Shown here: one piece after another, positions 1 through 10,889 of the stretch
How positions within the stretch are numbered: the first letter of the stretch is position 1
How the letters are laid out: every line of letters begins with the position of its first letter
DNA from: Axinella damicornis
Taxonomy: Eukaryota > Porifera > Demospongiae > Axinellida > Axinellidae
DNA length: 64,000 bases
Assembly (NCBI GenBank): GCA_963931865.1
Contig: OZ007517.1
Location: 5,407,707-5,471,706, forward strand
Direction of reading: 5' to 3'
Position numbers and translations under genes: made by a program
The notes under the pieces: generated by a model
Database searches by the model: none
What the model was told of the DNA's origin: nothing
Seen by the model: the letters and a program-made list of their open reading frames with translations, nothing else

Positions 1-155
1 GGGTGAGGGGAGGAGGGAGGAAGGGGGGTTAGAATTCCAGTAACAGGGATGTGAATAAAGCTAGAACAAAGTATTTTGTACCCCCATTCCCACGTAAGTT
101 TGGGAATGAGATCAGCGTTGGGATAGCTGCATTCCCGTGCTGGGGAGCCAGACAG
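1..155. other. unannotated left edge, purine-rich start
   Basis: The first 30 bases are a purine-rich GGGAGGA-like tract. The remainder up to the tandem duplication shows no convincing exon, splice pair or transposon end. Confidence 0.3.
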
Positions 156-357
156 ATTTATGACATGAGTGATATCAATAAAGTACTAGACAGAGGGGGT
201 AGGGATCTGAACCCTTCTTCAATTAGCACTAGGGCTACACTCATGCAGAGCAACAAATTTATGACATGAGTGATATCAATAAAGTACTAGACAGAGGGGG
301 TAGGGATCTGAACCCTCCTTCAATTAGCACTAGGGCTACACTCATGCAGAGCAACAA
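156..357. repeat. 101-bp tandem duplication, tRNA-like boxes on minus strand
   Basis: Two near-identical 101-bp units lie head to tail (156-256 and 257-357). On the minus strand each unit contains GGTTCAGATCC, close to the RNA polymerase III B box, preceded by TAGCCCTAGTG, which resembles an A box. The spacing is far shorter than in a tRNA, so a tRNA-derived SINE remnant is possible but unproven. Small open frames here are chance. Confidence 0.6.
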
Positions 358-850
358 ATTTCTAGCTGCGTTCCTAATTTGCTTTGTGTAGGTAGCTACT
401 AGCCATTCCCACCGCCAGAGATCTAGAAGTACGGTGGGGGAAGGCCAGGAGATCTGGTCACGTGCAGTGCCATCAGGTACATGTAGACACATGGTTGACA
501 CACCGAGGGCGGTGCCCAACAAACGTCCTGCTGTCCAAAGGCTGGATGTCAGAGCGTTCACATGGCAGACCGTTCAACGCAGGAATGCGGAACTGAACGC
601 GGAACGGTAGTAAGTACGCTGTACAGCAAAAATCAGTTGCATTCACTTTGTGCGTACGCAATACCAAAAGAGACAGGCCGTCACTAACTCCTTTTTAATC
701 AAGTGTGGACCCTTCTACACGCGCTGGATAAACGGTCTGGGAACGAGACTAACTGTAGGATTGTAAGCAGATTATTGAAGTATAGTAGAGATTGCTGGGA
801 TTACTATAGTTTACCATAGATTACTGGGGATTACTATAGCTAGGAGACTT
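358..850. other. no gene seen; short transposon-like footprint
   Basis: No exon or RNA gene is recognisable. Near 730-752 the text GGTCTGGGAACGAGACTA matches the end sequence of the AGTCTCG inverted-repeat family found elsewhere in this window. The final part has short degenerate repeats of GATTACTATAG type. Confidence 0.35.
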
Positions 851-924
851 GTGGCAAAACACTGTTTGGACAGAAATGGACTTTGTGTCTGGATGTTATC
901 ACACACACAAACACACACAGGACT

Positions 925-1060
925 ACTGTGTGAAGCACTGCAGCTTTACATGCAACATCTGGTAGTCCATGTGCTTGGTACTGGCGATACCGTCTCTTCA
1001 ATGACTGCATTGGCCCAACACATGAAGTACGACTACAGACATGAATATGGTGAATTCCTA
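925..1060 (+). repeat. dispersed repeat, copy 1 (second copy near 10.9 kb)
   Basis: This stretch (pattern TCCATGTGCTTGGTACTGGC ... GACTGCATTGGCCCAACACA ... ATGAAG) aligns with 10890-11000 at the same order and spacing, with many substitutions. It is therefore an old dispersed repeat. An open frame at 851-1102 spans it but has no recognisable domain. Confidence 0.5.
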
Positions 1061-1429
1061 GATACTGGTAGGATTGTTGTGAATTCCTTGAGGAAGTACT
1101 AGATATTAACTGTAGATTACTGAAGTTACTAGAGATTACTGGAGATTACAAATTAAGATCCATGAAGGTTGCCTTACCCACAACCTTGCCACAGGGCATT
1201 GCCTAAGTAGACACCCCGGAATTCCGCTGAAGTCTCTAGACTATCCTACATGTATTTTTACTCCTCTGCCAGGTGTCAAGCCTGCATGTATACTGAAGTG
1301 TGGTCCCTTCTCAATTGAAATGGTCTTGTCAGGTAATCCCATCAGCTCTTTTATGCGGTTGACATTCTGCACCACAAACTGAAGAGTGTCCAGTGTGTGT
1401 GTATATTGTGGGTTAGTGTGTGTGTGTAC

Positions 1430-1543
1430 ACCTACACACCCACGTACCACACCCACACCCACGCACATTCACGCATGCACAACATACGCCCAGACACACC
1501 TTGCATATAGCATGCACATACGCAACTTGCACACATGCAACTT

Positions 1544-1584
<41 letters not shown>

Positions 1585-1682
1585 CACGCACACACACATG
1601 CACACACACGCACACACACACATGCACAAACACGCACACACGCACACACACACACACACACGCACACACACACACACACGCA
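1430..1682. repeat. (CA)n-rich microsatellite
   Basis: Long interrupted CA/CACG dinucleotide tract, densest at 1546-1682. All histidine/threonine or cysteine/valine open frames over it are artefacts of the repeat. Confidence 0.95.
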
Positions 1683-2950
1683 CCACCAAGTTCTCCCAGA
1701 AATTTAGCAGGGCTGCATAATGAGATTCATAGAGGCTTGCCTAGTCTGGTACAGTAGCGGTCAAAATAAAGTTCCCATAACGTGACCGTAATACGCTCAA
1801 AGTACGGTGCGAGCGTAGCCCCATTACGGGGACTTAACGCCATCGTTACGTCCGCTCACGTAGCGTATAGCCGCGTAATACGCGCGTAGCGGAAACGTAC
1901 TACGGAAAAATTACGCTTCTCTTAATTTCGTATAATACGACATTTACGGTACCGTTGCACGAGGTGTGATATTGAAGCGCTGCAGACGGTACGATACAGC
2001 TAGCCATCGTGAGAGCCAGGGATTTCGAGTTAGAGAACAAGATGGAAGAGGAAACATTTCTGCGGTCGTTGGAGTCGGAGGTGGAAGGCAGAACATTTCG
2101 GCAGTCGCTGAAGGAGTTGCAGGAGGGTGCCAGTAAGTCATCTACGTGTACATGTAGCTGCCTAGCTTCGTGGTTGTTTGGCTGGTCCCAAGACTTGGCC
2201 TGCATAGTCCCTTTTAGATGTACGTAGGCATTAAGTAGCTACATGAACGATTGGGAGCTTCTAAAGGCTTCATGTCTGCTATTTACAAGTACAGTTGGCT
2301 TCTTGTCTGCTATTTACAAGTACAGTTGTATGTGCACAAGCGTCATTTACAGTCTGTTCCTTCATAGGTTATTATTTGGTATACTGGCCACAAGAACACG
2401 CTGTGTCTGTTGTAAGAAAGAAAGCCGTTGTGACTCCAGCAACTGTTGAGGTGGGAACTGATGTGCAAGTTCGTATCAGACGCACAAACTATGCTGACAA
2501 AATCTCTGCAATTGGTAAGTTTCACACAGTAGAGTAATATAGGGGTGGGATGATGGTGACAAGACTTGACATATCCCTCTAAGTCATCTGCATCTCCCCT
2601 ACTTTCTTAAAGGCACTAAGCAGGAGATGGGTACGCTTGAGGAGAAGTTCTTAGTCGGCAGTTATACACCAGTGGGTTGTGCTACATGTACAACTGAGCC
2701 AGATCAGCCACCAGTAGAGAGTGTGGAGGCTAGTGGTAAAAGGAAAAAATCTGACAGTGGTACCCCCAGAACCGAGCCACCGAAAAAGAAAGCGAAGCAA
2801 GGTGGTAACAAGGAGAACAAAGATAAGCAGACAAAGACGAAGAATAAGGAGAACAAGGATAAGCAGACAAAAACGAAGAAAGAAAAAGGTAGACTCAGCA
2901 GGTTCTGTTCTCTGTTTCAACTTTTACCAACTTGTACTTCTCTCCTGTAG

Positions 2951-3260
2951 GCAAAGAAAAGGGTGCGATACTTCAGGTTTCAAACCATACCGGTATCAGA
3001 TATACCGCAGCACCAACGACGACTCCTGCCACACAGCCTGTTCCAGTGCAAACGAACATTCCAGCATCACTAACGAATCCTGCTCCACAGCCAATACCTG
3101 TTCCAGTGCAAACGAACATTCCAGCCCCCCAGCCAGCATCACTAACGAATCCCGTTCCAGTGCAAACGAACATTCTAGCCCCCCAGCCAGCATCACTAAC
3201 GAATCCCGTTCCAGTGCAAACGAACATTCCAGCCCCCCAGCCAGAACCAGTTCCACAGAC
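2951..3260 (+). repeat. coding minisatellite inside BEN gene exon 4
   Basis: Three to four imperfect copies of a unit containing CCAGTGCAAACGAACATTCC and CCAGCATCACTAACGAATCC. Two plus-strand frames are open across it (a proline/glutamine-rich one and a serine/asparagine-rich one), so it cannot by itself show which frame is used; only the second frame joins the acidic tail and the next exon in phase. Confidence 0.75.
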
Positions 3261-3438
3261 TACATCACGGTTGATTTAGATGATTCCTGTGACGACGGTG
3301 ACATCACTACTCATGTGGTTTCCTACAACTGTTCCGATTCAGGGAGTGACTCGGACATGGACATCAATAACCAACTTTCTGATTCAGGTCAGTCTTGAAG
3401 GTGTGTGTGTACATGTGGATGTGGATACGTACGTAATG

Positions 3439-3591
3439 ATTGTCAATTGATTGATTTTATGTGACGACGTTTCGACCAGTCAGTGCTGGTCTTCCTCAGG
3501 TCAATGACCTGAGGAAGACCGGCACTGACTGGTCGAAACGTCGTCACATAAAAAGTTCTCCTGCCGTGTGAAGTCCAACAATTGACAATCA
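3439..3591. repeat. inverted repeat with hammerhead-ribozyme-like cores
   Basis: Within an intron of the BEN gene, a near-perfect hairpin of about 45-bp arms meets at about 3503. Each arm reads CTGAGGA, a GACCAG/CTGGTC-type stem, then GAAACGTC (plus copy 3509-3542, minus copy 3466-3499). This is the order CUGANGA - stem II - GAAA - GUC of the hammerhead core described in Penelope-like retroelements. One extra A precedes stem II, so cleavage is not certain. Confidence 0.5.
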
Positions 3592-4710
3592 CTAGGTAAT
3601 TACCGTTCGGGAGTTACAGCCGCCTAGCACGTTTCTTGTTTTCAGTATTACTGTATGTTTTTATGAATAATTAATTAGCGTGCACATCCCCGTCACATGA
3701 GTGGTGGTCTATCAATGCTCTTGTATTTTTATCCATAGACCCATTCCTACTGGAAGCTAGTATCACCCACATGAAGCATACAATCACAGAGCTTCAAGAA
3801 AGGACTGAGTCACTGGTAGTCCGAGTCAAGCAGCTGGAGGGGCTGCACCAAAGCGTAAGGAGACTGGAACAAGTGCTCATGTATCGACCCAGTTCCTACC
3901 TGAGCTGGCAACCACCACCCCTCCCACAATTTGGTCAGATGGCGTATCCCGATCATGCCTCATCTTTGTACCTCCATCTGATCCTACTGTGAGTCATTTC
4001 CACCAGTCTCCTGTGAATCAACCACCCTCAAGCCCTGTAGCTCCCCAGAATTCTCCAGCCTTGTATTCCCCATTTCCTGTGCATCGCCCAGCCTCAGGCT
4101 CTGTAACCCAACAGGCCTCCCATGGCCCACCCCAGTGTATTAAAATCAAGCCCAACCAGACAGGAAAATCTCAGTATTTCCCTTCTGCTCGTATCAATAC
4201 TGCTGTGCTTTTCAAGTCCGATACAATCTTACAAAAGTATACGAGCCTCCGTGGTAAGAGTAAAGCGGTGCACTAGCTGTCAAGCTTGCTCGTGAGGCCT
4301 TTTTTGGAGAAGAGGTGTTGGCGCAGTGCACAGTTAGTGGCCTCAGACAGCTCCCAGCCTTACCTTTAACAGAACTCAATGAGCTGAAGCAGACTATGTT
4401 CACACGATTCCCAGAGTTTTGGGGTAACCCGATCGAGTTCGAGTCTGTGTGGGCATTGTGTAGTGATGCCGTCAATCAAGCTTGTAAGTATGTACGTGTT
4501 CATCTCCTGAAAAAATCTTGATCTTTTTATTTTTTGTATCGGAACACTTCACATTACCTTTTTGCGAAGGCATACAGCTTTGTACATCACTTATACCTGC
4601 ATTCACATTGTATATCACAAGAACTTCTATCTATATAATTTGTTTACTGCTCATACAATGTAATTATAATTATAAAAAAATGTGTACAAAAACCAATGAC
4701 ATGGTGTTCA

Positions 4711-5848
4711 TTAGTACCCAGTGGCGTCTCCCTCAACTTCGATCACTCTTGGGATAACCTTTTTTAAATGCCTGATGTACTTTTTACATTTCGCAATATC
4801 CACAGTCTCCCAAAACCGCTGGATCCCCTCGATTAACTCTGCTTTCGTCCGAGGCTTCACTTCTCGTCGATTAAATTCCTTCAGCTCATGCCACAAGTTT
4901 TCGATGGGGTTCAAGTCTGGGGATTCCGGGGGTGTTTTCCACCAGTTGATGCCATTGGACTCCATGAATTCCTTTCCGTGATTTGACGTGTGCTTTGGGT
5001 CATTGTCCTGCATGAACCTGTGATCAGCACCAAATATGTCTCTCACGAAAGGGAGAAGGGCTTGATTCAAGATGTCGGTGTACAGCCATCTGTCCATAAT
5101 ACCTTCAAAAATACAAATTCCTGTTCTTCCCTGCATGCTGATCCCAGCCCAAACATGGACTTTGGTTGGATGTTTGGCCCTGTGTGTGTGTAGGGGGAGC
5201 TTTAAATAGAACCGACACTAGTCAACTAGCCACTGCAACAAAGACACGGATAATACTACAACATTGTGCAAAATGGGATGCAAAAGGCATTGCTAGCAAC
5301 CTGATTTACCTTGGTTTGTTCTTTGGACGCTCGCCCTGTTTGCGGCAGCAAAATCTGCGGTGGGTTTCCAGCTGTACCGTGCACTCGTCGGACCAAATGA
5401 CGTTGTTGAAACCATGGGCAGCTTCGCTCTGATAGGCCCTAGCCCACTCGAGACGCTTCTGTTTGTTGACATCCCGGAGCAATTGACAATAAGCGCTTCC
5501 CCGAAAAGTCCATCCTAGCGAGGTGCGACATCGGAGAATTGTCCTCAAAGATAAGTCATAGCCCTTCGACTTCAGAAGTTGGTGAAGTTGTACCGCAGTG
5601 GTCTCATCATCTAAGCGCATCCGTTCTTCAACAAGTCTTCTCATCTCCGCTGTTATCTTAGACGGACGACCAGAGCCAGGCTTTCTTGTAATACTGCCAG
5701 TGTGCCGGTATTTCTCGATAAACTTAGCAACTCCTCGCCTGCTTGCCCGCATCCCTTCTTCCCGTAAGAGTTTCACTATAGTGGGGGGCTTATACCCCGC
5801 GAAGTGCAGGCATAGGATCCTCTGCTTCTTGTAGTTCGTGTACACCAT
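4711..5848 (-). CDS. Tc1/mariner transposase, intact, one intron
   Basis: Two exons on the minus strand: 5848-5310 and 5179-4711, split by a 130-bp intron (donor GTAAATCAG, acceptor CCCCCTACACACACACAG). The join is in frame and restores the usual KPR-x-KHPTKVHVWAGIS stretch. Start chosen at MVYTNYKKQR (5848); an upstream in-frame ATG at 5935 lies in TIR-like repeats. The N-terminal part has helix-turn-helix segments with the family hallmark KPGSGRPSKIT. Catalytic DDE residues are visible: D in WSDEC, D in MQDNDPKHTS, and E in PIENLWHELK, the last two in DD34E-like spacing. About 336 residues, normal for the family. It cuts and pastes elements ending in CAGT...GGTCAAAA at TA sites. No stop or frameshift is seen, so it may be active. 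It is convergent with the BEN gene. Confidence 0.88.
5180..5309 (-). other. intron of the Tc1 transposase gene
   Basis: GT-AG intron of 130 bp. The flanking exons end in CCAAG and start GGCCAAACA; splicing gives an uninterrupted transposase reading frame. Most Tc1/mariner genes are intronless, so this is unusual. Confidence 0.75.
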
Positions 5849-6126
5849 CTTTTCACTTTGACACTTTCTCGTCGAACAAAAATTGCACCGTAAACGTAAC
5901 CGTAATCTCCACTGTAAACGTAACGTAATTTCCAATCACGGAAGTGAATACGCAATTAAGGTTACGGGTACCCGTTGGCCGGAAGTAATATTTAATTTGC
6001 CTGTTTACGGGCAGCTGCATGTTATTTCAGCGATTCCCGTGCGAATTTACTTATCTACGCATTCCACAACTTTTGTCACAGAAAAGGTAATTGAGATGGA
6101 AATAGGCATTTATATAACTGCTACTA

Positions 6127-7219
6127 TCACAGAGTCGGTAGACTCTGTATGTAGGGATACGACGTACACGCAATATATGCTAATACAAAAGAATCTCTCC
6201 AAATCTCAGAAACGGTACACTTATAAGCCTTTATAACCACATACCGTTCATCTTCGAGTGTTTTCATGACCAACAAGACTCCTCGCGTCGCGAAAAACCG
6301 TCGCGAAAGTACCGCACCAGGTACTCGCAAAACGGGCAAATTGTTTTTCTTTCTTCTTCTTCTTTCTTTCTTTCAGACGGGCTAGCTCAACGTCGCCTCA
6401 ATCCCTCATGATGGTTTTCGCACGAAACAGCAGCATTTTACACCGAGCAGTGCACCAGCCCATCGCTTTTTGGCAACCTCCAAGTCTTCACCAGGCGGCT
6501 ACAGCTGCCCACTCAATAACTATGGCTTCATTTGTCACGCCATTTTCATGTTTGTACGCATGCGCACTTAAACGATCACTTAGCAACGATACGTAATTAT
6601 TATTCAAGATCGCTGAATTAGACGTGCCTTGCGTTGTGTTACCGCAACTAGACTGAGGTAAATTCTCTGTGCTATATATGTTACTAGACTGTGTTCTGTG
6701 AGAGGGGTGAATGCCTATCTAAAGACTCAACAATGTGTCGCTACTACTATCTGGTATAGCTATTTTAGCTACACTAAACTTAGCTATGGTCTTCAGCTCA
6801 GGGAGCACTGGCGTAGTATTCATCCAGAAAAGGGTTGGCTCTTGAGATGCTTGGGTCTGATTCTTCAGCCATTGCTGGCAGTGTAAATGCCAGAGTCCAG
6901 CATGCATGTGCCTGCTGTTAAAAAAAATGACATAAACAAGTAATAAAAAACATTTAAAATGTAACAGGATGTAGGGATACCAGAACCGCAAAAAGTAAGG
7001 AAACAAGGTAGGGATGATCACACAAAACAGTGAAGTATACAATCCCCCTACATATCTTTTTTCATTATACACGTATTATGGAAAAAGATCTCTGTAGGGG
7101 GTTGTATACTTCACTGTTTTGTGTGATCATCCCTACCTTGTTTCCTTACTTTTTGCGGTTCTGGTATCCCTACATCCTGTTACATTTTAAATGTTTTTTA
7201 TTACTTGTCATATATCTAG
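6127..7219. mobile_element. non-autonomous element with terminal long palindrome, copy A
   Basis: Nearly the whole segment recurs at 9341-10279. It starts TCACAGAGTCGGTAGACTCTG and ends in a long hairpin, followed by CTAG. The 5' A|TC and 3' CTAG|T junctions fit the Helitron rule for this copy, but the other copy lacks them and the hairpin is far longer than a Helitron's, so classification is open. No transposase-like protein is encoded. Confidence 0.55.
6932..7206. repeat. long palindrome (arms about 120 bp)
   Basis: The arm ATTTAAAATGTAACAGGATG... and its reverse complement flank a short centre (about 7053-7095, TATCTTTTTTCATTATACACG). It would fold into a long hairpin. The outer 82 bp of each arm are the same as in the smaller palindrome at 10116-10279. 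Confidence 0.85.
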
Positions 7220-7730
7220 TGCGAGAGCATATTTTGGGAGTCTGTGTAGGCTGTTGTCCACTGCTAGCAAAGTGAATTGTCGCCACACCCTTCGTTGGAC
7301 GCCATTTTTTCTGTGTGCTTTGGCTGCTAGCGGGAGATGTTCGGCGAATGACTTGTTCATTTATAGCTCTCGCACTCGAAGTTCATGTCTTCTAGCTGCT
7401 TCCTGAAGCTGAAGGTGCAATTCTGCGTGTAACGAGTACAGTTTGTAGAATGCGCTCAGAATTTATAAATGTGTATGGGAGGGGTCAAGGCGTCCATGTA
7501 GCCACGCCTCTGCAGGAAGTACGTCTGTTGAGAAGTAGGCGGGTCTGAATAGGTTCGAGTCCAGCACCGCACTTTGTGCTAGGCGCTGTAAGAATTAGGC
7601 ATGGCTTGCATGAATATTGCTCCCGTTATTGCATGATACGCGGGTACCCGTAACCTTAATGTTACGGTATCACCGTAGTACGCGCGTATTACAGTTACGT
7701 TACGGGAACTTTATTTTGACCGCTACTGTA

Positions 7731-8244
7731 CTTCAAGTAGGATGTTTATTTTCAAGTCCACAAAGGCACTCATGATCAGTACAAAGGAATGTGTGAATCT
7801 ATTTTCTGGAGATAATAGTGGACCTTTTGATATAAAATGTGACCATGTATTATATGGGATGGGACTCAGGCTAGTTTTTGTTTCGGCCTACCAGTGGGTT
7901 CGAGGTTGTGAGTCTTCAGCCAAAATTTCATTCACCCATTGTGCACAGATTTGGGCCTAACACCAGTTAGGCCCAAACTGCATGAAACTGGGAGCAGGGG
8001 CAGCAAAGACTCAGGCAGGGAAAGTGCCCCTCCCCCAAATGAAACCTGCAGTTCTATGGTATATGCACATTATCATTTTTGTGCACTTCATGTGATCTCC
8101 AGCATTTGATTTGTACCATGGGTCTTAAATTGATGTAGTTGTGTGCATTCCTACATGTACATGTGTGCAAGTGGGTGCAGTGTTTGTGTGTGTGTGCTGA
8201 GTGTGTGTTTCAGTGATTGTAACTGTTGTGTGTACAGTGTATGT
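7731..8244. other. no gene seen between transposons
   Basis: No exon with paired splice sites and no domain was found. A short self-complementary word occurs near 7953-7975 (TTGGGCCTAACACC / AGTTAGGCCCAA). GT-rich DNA precedes the next element. Confidence 0.3.
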
Positions 8245-8251
8245 GTGGCAT

Positions 8252-8833
8252 CAAGGGCGCATCGAGCCGCCGAAGGCGGCGAGAGCGCATGCAACGTTCA
8301 TAGACGGCAAAATGTAGAATTCAAATTTTGACTGTATAAGCACGTGAACCGTAGATGTGCGCCCCTTATGCGGTCACTTTTGTACTTACGATTCCGTCTG
8401 CAGCGTTCATCTTTCACGAGGACCTAGCTACCTGGCGTGAGCTCCTTTCGATGCTATTATTCCCTCCATCCAACTTACGCAACAGCAAATGTCGAGCTGT
8501 TGTCGAGAGCAGGGAATGTTGGTTTGCATCCGGCGATATATACTTTCTCCGAATCTGGGCCTGCTACACTGGTAGGAGAGGTACCCGGACTAGAAGAAGT
8601 ACTTGCGCTAGAGATCGCTTGGATGGCGTTTCTATACCTGACATCAGTAGCACTCATCTTTCTTGCCCAGGAAAAGTGAGTTCCGCCGAACGTCCGTAAC
8701 CGTACCGTGCATGCAATTTCACGTGCTTAACCGGAAATGTTATTTTTAGCAACACTCAGCATGTGCCGTCTATACGTGCGCTATAGGAAGTTGCGTGCCC
8801 TCTCGCCGCCTTCGGCAGCTCGATGCACCCTTG
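8252..8833. mobile_element. MITE with about 45-bp TIRs and 7-bp target duplication
   Basis: Ends are CAAGGGCGCATCGAGCCGCC and, inverted, CAAGGGTGCATCGAGCTGCC, with about 45 bp of inverted similarity including CGCCGAAGGCGGCGAGAG. GTGGCAT directly repeats on both sides (8245-8251, 8834-8840). No coding potential is recognisable. The superfamily is uncertain; ends starting CA and a 7-8 bp duplication suggest hAT or P-like. Confidence 0.75.
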
Positions 8834-8904
8834 GTGGCATTGAATATATGCGCAAGTGTGAAGTCACTTTACTTTTCCCGCAAATTCACACTCAACACAC
8901 ATAA

Positions 8905-8954
8905 CACCCCCCCCCCCCCCCCCCCCCCCCACACACACACACGCACACACACAT

Positions 8955-8999
<45 letters not shown>
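8905..8999. repeat. poly-C run plus (CA)n microsatellite
   Basis: A run of C (8905-8930) is followed by CA repeats to 8999. Simple sequence; open frames over it are artefacts. Confidence 0.95.
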
Positions 9000-9003
<4 letters not shown>

Positions 9004-9340
9004 CCTGAGTGGGATGGGTGACACCCTGGCAATGGTCACCTCTCACCAAGCCATACTACAGGCAGGATCGACACTCATACCAGGACTGTTGCCATGGCAG
9101 CAGCTCATCATCGTTCCAGGTATGTGTACACTTGGTATGCTATGATTCAAGACTCCTCCACTGTGCAAACCAATGTGTGTCGTACTATTTACTGTAGCTA
9201 ATATTCTTGTTAGTGTACAGTGATACATAACGGCAACGTAAAATGACAAGCTGGGTAGCTTTGCTTTGTCTGCAGTGCTCAGACATAATCACGACCAATT
9301 TCATAATCTAAGGTATTTTATTGCTCATGATCAGGCCTAG

Positions 9341-10279
9341 TCACAGAGTCGGTAGACTCTGTATGTAGGGATACGACGTACACGCAATATATGGTAATAC
9401 AAAAGAATCTCTCCAAATCTCAGAAACGGTACACTTATAAGCCTTTATAACCACATACCGTTCATCTTCGAGTGTTTTCATGACCAACCAGACTCCTCAC
9501 ATCGCGAAAAACCGTCGCGAAAGTACCACACCAGGTACTCTCAAAACGAGCAAATTGTTTTTCTTTCTTCTTCTTCTTTCAGACGGGCTAGCTCAACGTC
9601 GCCTCAAAACAGCAGCATTTTACACCGAGCAGTGCACCAGCCCATCGCTTTTTAGCAACCTCCAAGTCTTCACCAGGCTGCCCACTCAATAACTATGGCT
9701 TCATTTGTCACGCCATTTTCATGTTTGTATGCATGTGCACTTAAACGATCACTTAGCAACAATACATAATTATTATTCAAGATCGCTGAATTAGAAGTGC
9801 CTTGCGCTGTTGTGTACGTGTTACCATAACTAGACTGAGGTAAATTCTCTGTGCTATATATGTTACTAGACTGTGTTCTGTGAGAGGGGTGAATGCCTAT
9901 CTAAAGACTCAACAATGTGTCGCTACTACTATCTGGTATAGCTATTTTAGCTGCACTATACTTAGCTATGGTCTTCAGCACTGGCTTACGTAGTATCCAT
10001 CCAGAAAAGGGTTGGCTTTTGAGATGCTTGGGTCTGATTCTTCAGCCATTGCTGCCAGTGTAAATGCCAGAGTCCAGTATGCATGCGCTTGCTGCTAAAA
10101 AAAAAAGTGACATAAACAAGTAATAAAAAACATTTAAAATGTAACAGGATGTAGGGATACCAGAACCGCAAAAAGTAAGGAAACAAGGTAGGGATGATCA
10201 TCCCTACCTTGTTTCCTTACTTTTTGCGGTTCTGGTATCCCTACATCCTGTTACATTTTAAATGTTTTTTATTACTTGT
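9341..10279. mobile_element. non-autonomous element, copy B
   Basis: Second copy of the element at 6127-7219, in the same orientation and with few differences over about 800 bp, but with a shorter terminal palindrome. It ends directly beside the repeat family starting CGAGGGGCAACCGC at 10284. Confidence 0.7.
10116..10279. repeat. perfect 164-bp palindrome
   Basis: ACAAGTAATAAAAAACATTT ... GATGATCATC ... ending AATGTTTTTTATTACTTGT. As read, the two 82-bp arms match without a loop, with centre at 10197/10198. The longer copy at 6932-7206 has extra arm and spacer DNA at this centre. Confidence 0.9.
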
Positions 10280-10283
10280 AGAT

Positions 10284-10817
10284 CGAGGGGCAACCGCACT
10301 CCTGGTAGCTGCGTTGGAAACGGTTGCAACTCGCTGGACGCGCAACCGTTCGGTATTGCAGCTCATTCCAATTAACGCACATGTCACGTGAGGACCATGC
10401 TCAGTCGTCGATCGATATGTCGAGTCAGCAATGGCGTCCAAAAGTAAGACAAGAGCTTATTACAGTGCTAACAACTTCGCCAGCACGGTGAGTTTTGGCA
10501 TGTAAGCGTCAGTCAACGATAGCGATCACGGCTGTGTGGTCAGAATCTTTGTGGGCCTTCATAAGACTGTACTGGCAACCAACGTCGAAGAGAGCGATCG
10601 AGCAATGGCGGCCGACGGTATGACAAAAGCGCTAGTATCTCTTCCACCAAGGTGAGTTACAGCACAATTATTTTGATTTTGTGTCACTGCATCATAGCGA
10701 TCACGACGGTGTAGTCAGAATTTTGTAGGCCATTCGGAAGTAGTCAAACGTTTATTATTTAGATTATTTAGATTACATAATTTACGCGGCACAATTTTTC
10801 CCCTACCAGGAGTGTAA
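10284..10817 (+). mobile_element. repeat family R1 copy 1, carries ATG-to-donor segments
   Basis: Starts CGAGGGGCAACCGCACTCC and ends CCCCTACCAGGAGTGTAA; the ends share the inverted core CACTCCTGGTAG. Other copies are 13679-14280 (+) and 19673-20164 (-). Two short open segments begin with ATG and run to a consensus donor: 10431-10487 (MASKSKTRAYYS..., then GTGAGT) and 10605-10651 (MAADGMTKALVSLPPR, then GTGAGT). Both are conserved in the other copies, so the element may have captured, or may provide, promoter plus first exons. Confidence 0.6.
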
Positions 10818-10889
10818 TGTATAGTGGGCTGTACTAAACGGCCACATGCATGATGGTAATGTGCATATATTTGTTACATACACATGCAC

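Larger units (their letters stand above)
2042..4521 (+). pseudogene. BEN-domain protein gene, multi-exon, frameshifted
   Basis: Exons inferred from splice consensus: 2042-2132 (ATG, acidic start MEEETFLRS), 2368-2514, 2613-2888, 2951-3387, and 3739 onward. The first junctions are phase-consistent. Exon 2 encodes a small beta-rich segment (YYLVYWPQEHAVSVV) of the type that precedes BEN domains in animal proteins. Exon 3 is basic with nuclear-localisation-like PPKKKAK and NKENKDKQTKTK repeats. Exon 4 contains a 54-bp-type coding repeat, then an acidic tail. Exon 5 begins with a coiled coil (ITELQERTESLVVRVKQLEG). The end resembles a BEN domain (LAREAFFGEEVLAQCTVSG ... WALCSDAVNQACK). BEN domains bind DNA or chromatin proteins. 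Reading-frame changes are needed within exon 4, near 3960 and near 4268, so the copy is probably non-functional. A strong donor GTAAGT at 4484 could instead extend it beyond the read-through stop at 4519. Confidence 0.6.
1752..7728. mobile_element. large Tc1/mariner-type transposon with passenger gene
   Basis: The element begins CAGTAGCGGTCAAAATAAAG at 1752 and ends with the exact reverse complement at 7728; similarity of the two ends continues for roughly 50 bp into CG-rich subterminal DNA rich in CGTAA/TACG words. TA lies on both sides (1750-1751, 7729-7730), the classic Tc1/mariner target duplication. The element holds an intact transposase on the minus strand and a BEN-domain gene on the plus strand, whose genes converge with under 200 bp between their ends. 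About 1.1-1.6 kb near the right end (roughly 5986-7640) looks like a later insertion, since inverted copies of GGTTACGGGTACCCG flank it and much of it recurs at 9341-10279. About 6 kb is several times the usual 1-2.5 kb for this superfamily. Confidence 0.75.

Noticed and set aside
1413..1757. Several 60-123-residue open frames over the CA repeat
   Set aside because: They translate a dinucleotide repeat in multiple frames and have no domain; the same applies to 8864-9145, 17703-17885 and 41278-41479.
1752..7728. Polinton or other large virus-like transposon
   Set aside because: No polymerase B, integrase or capsid gene is present; ends and TA duplication fit Tc1/mariner.
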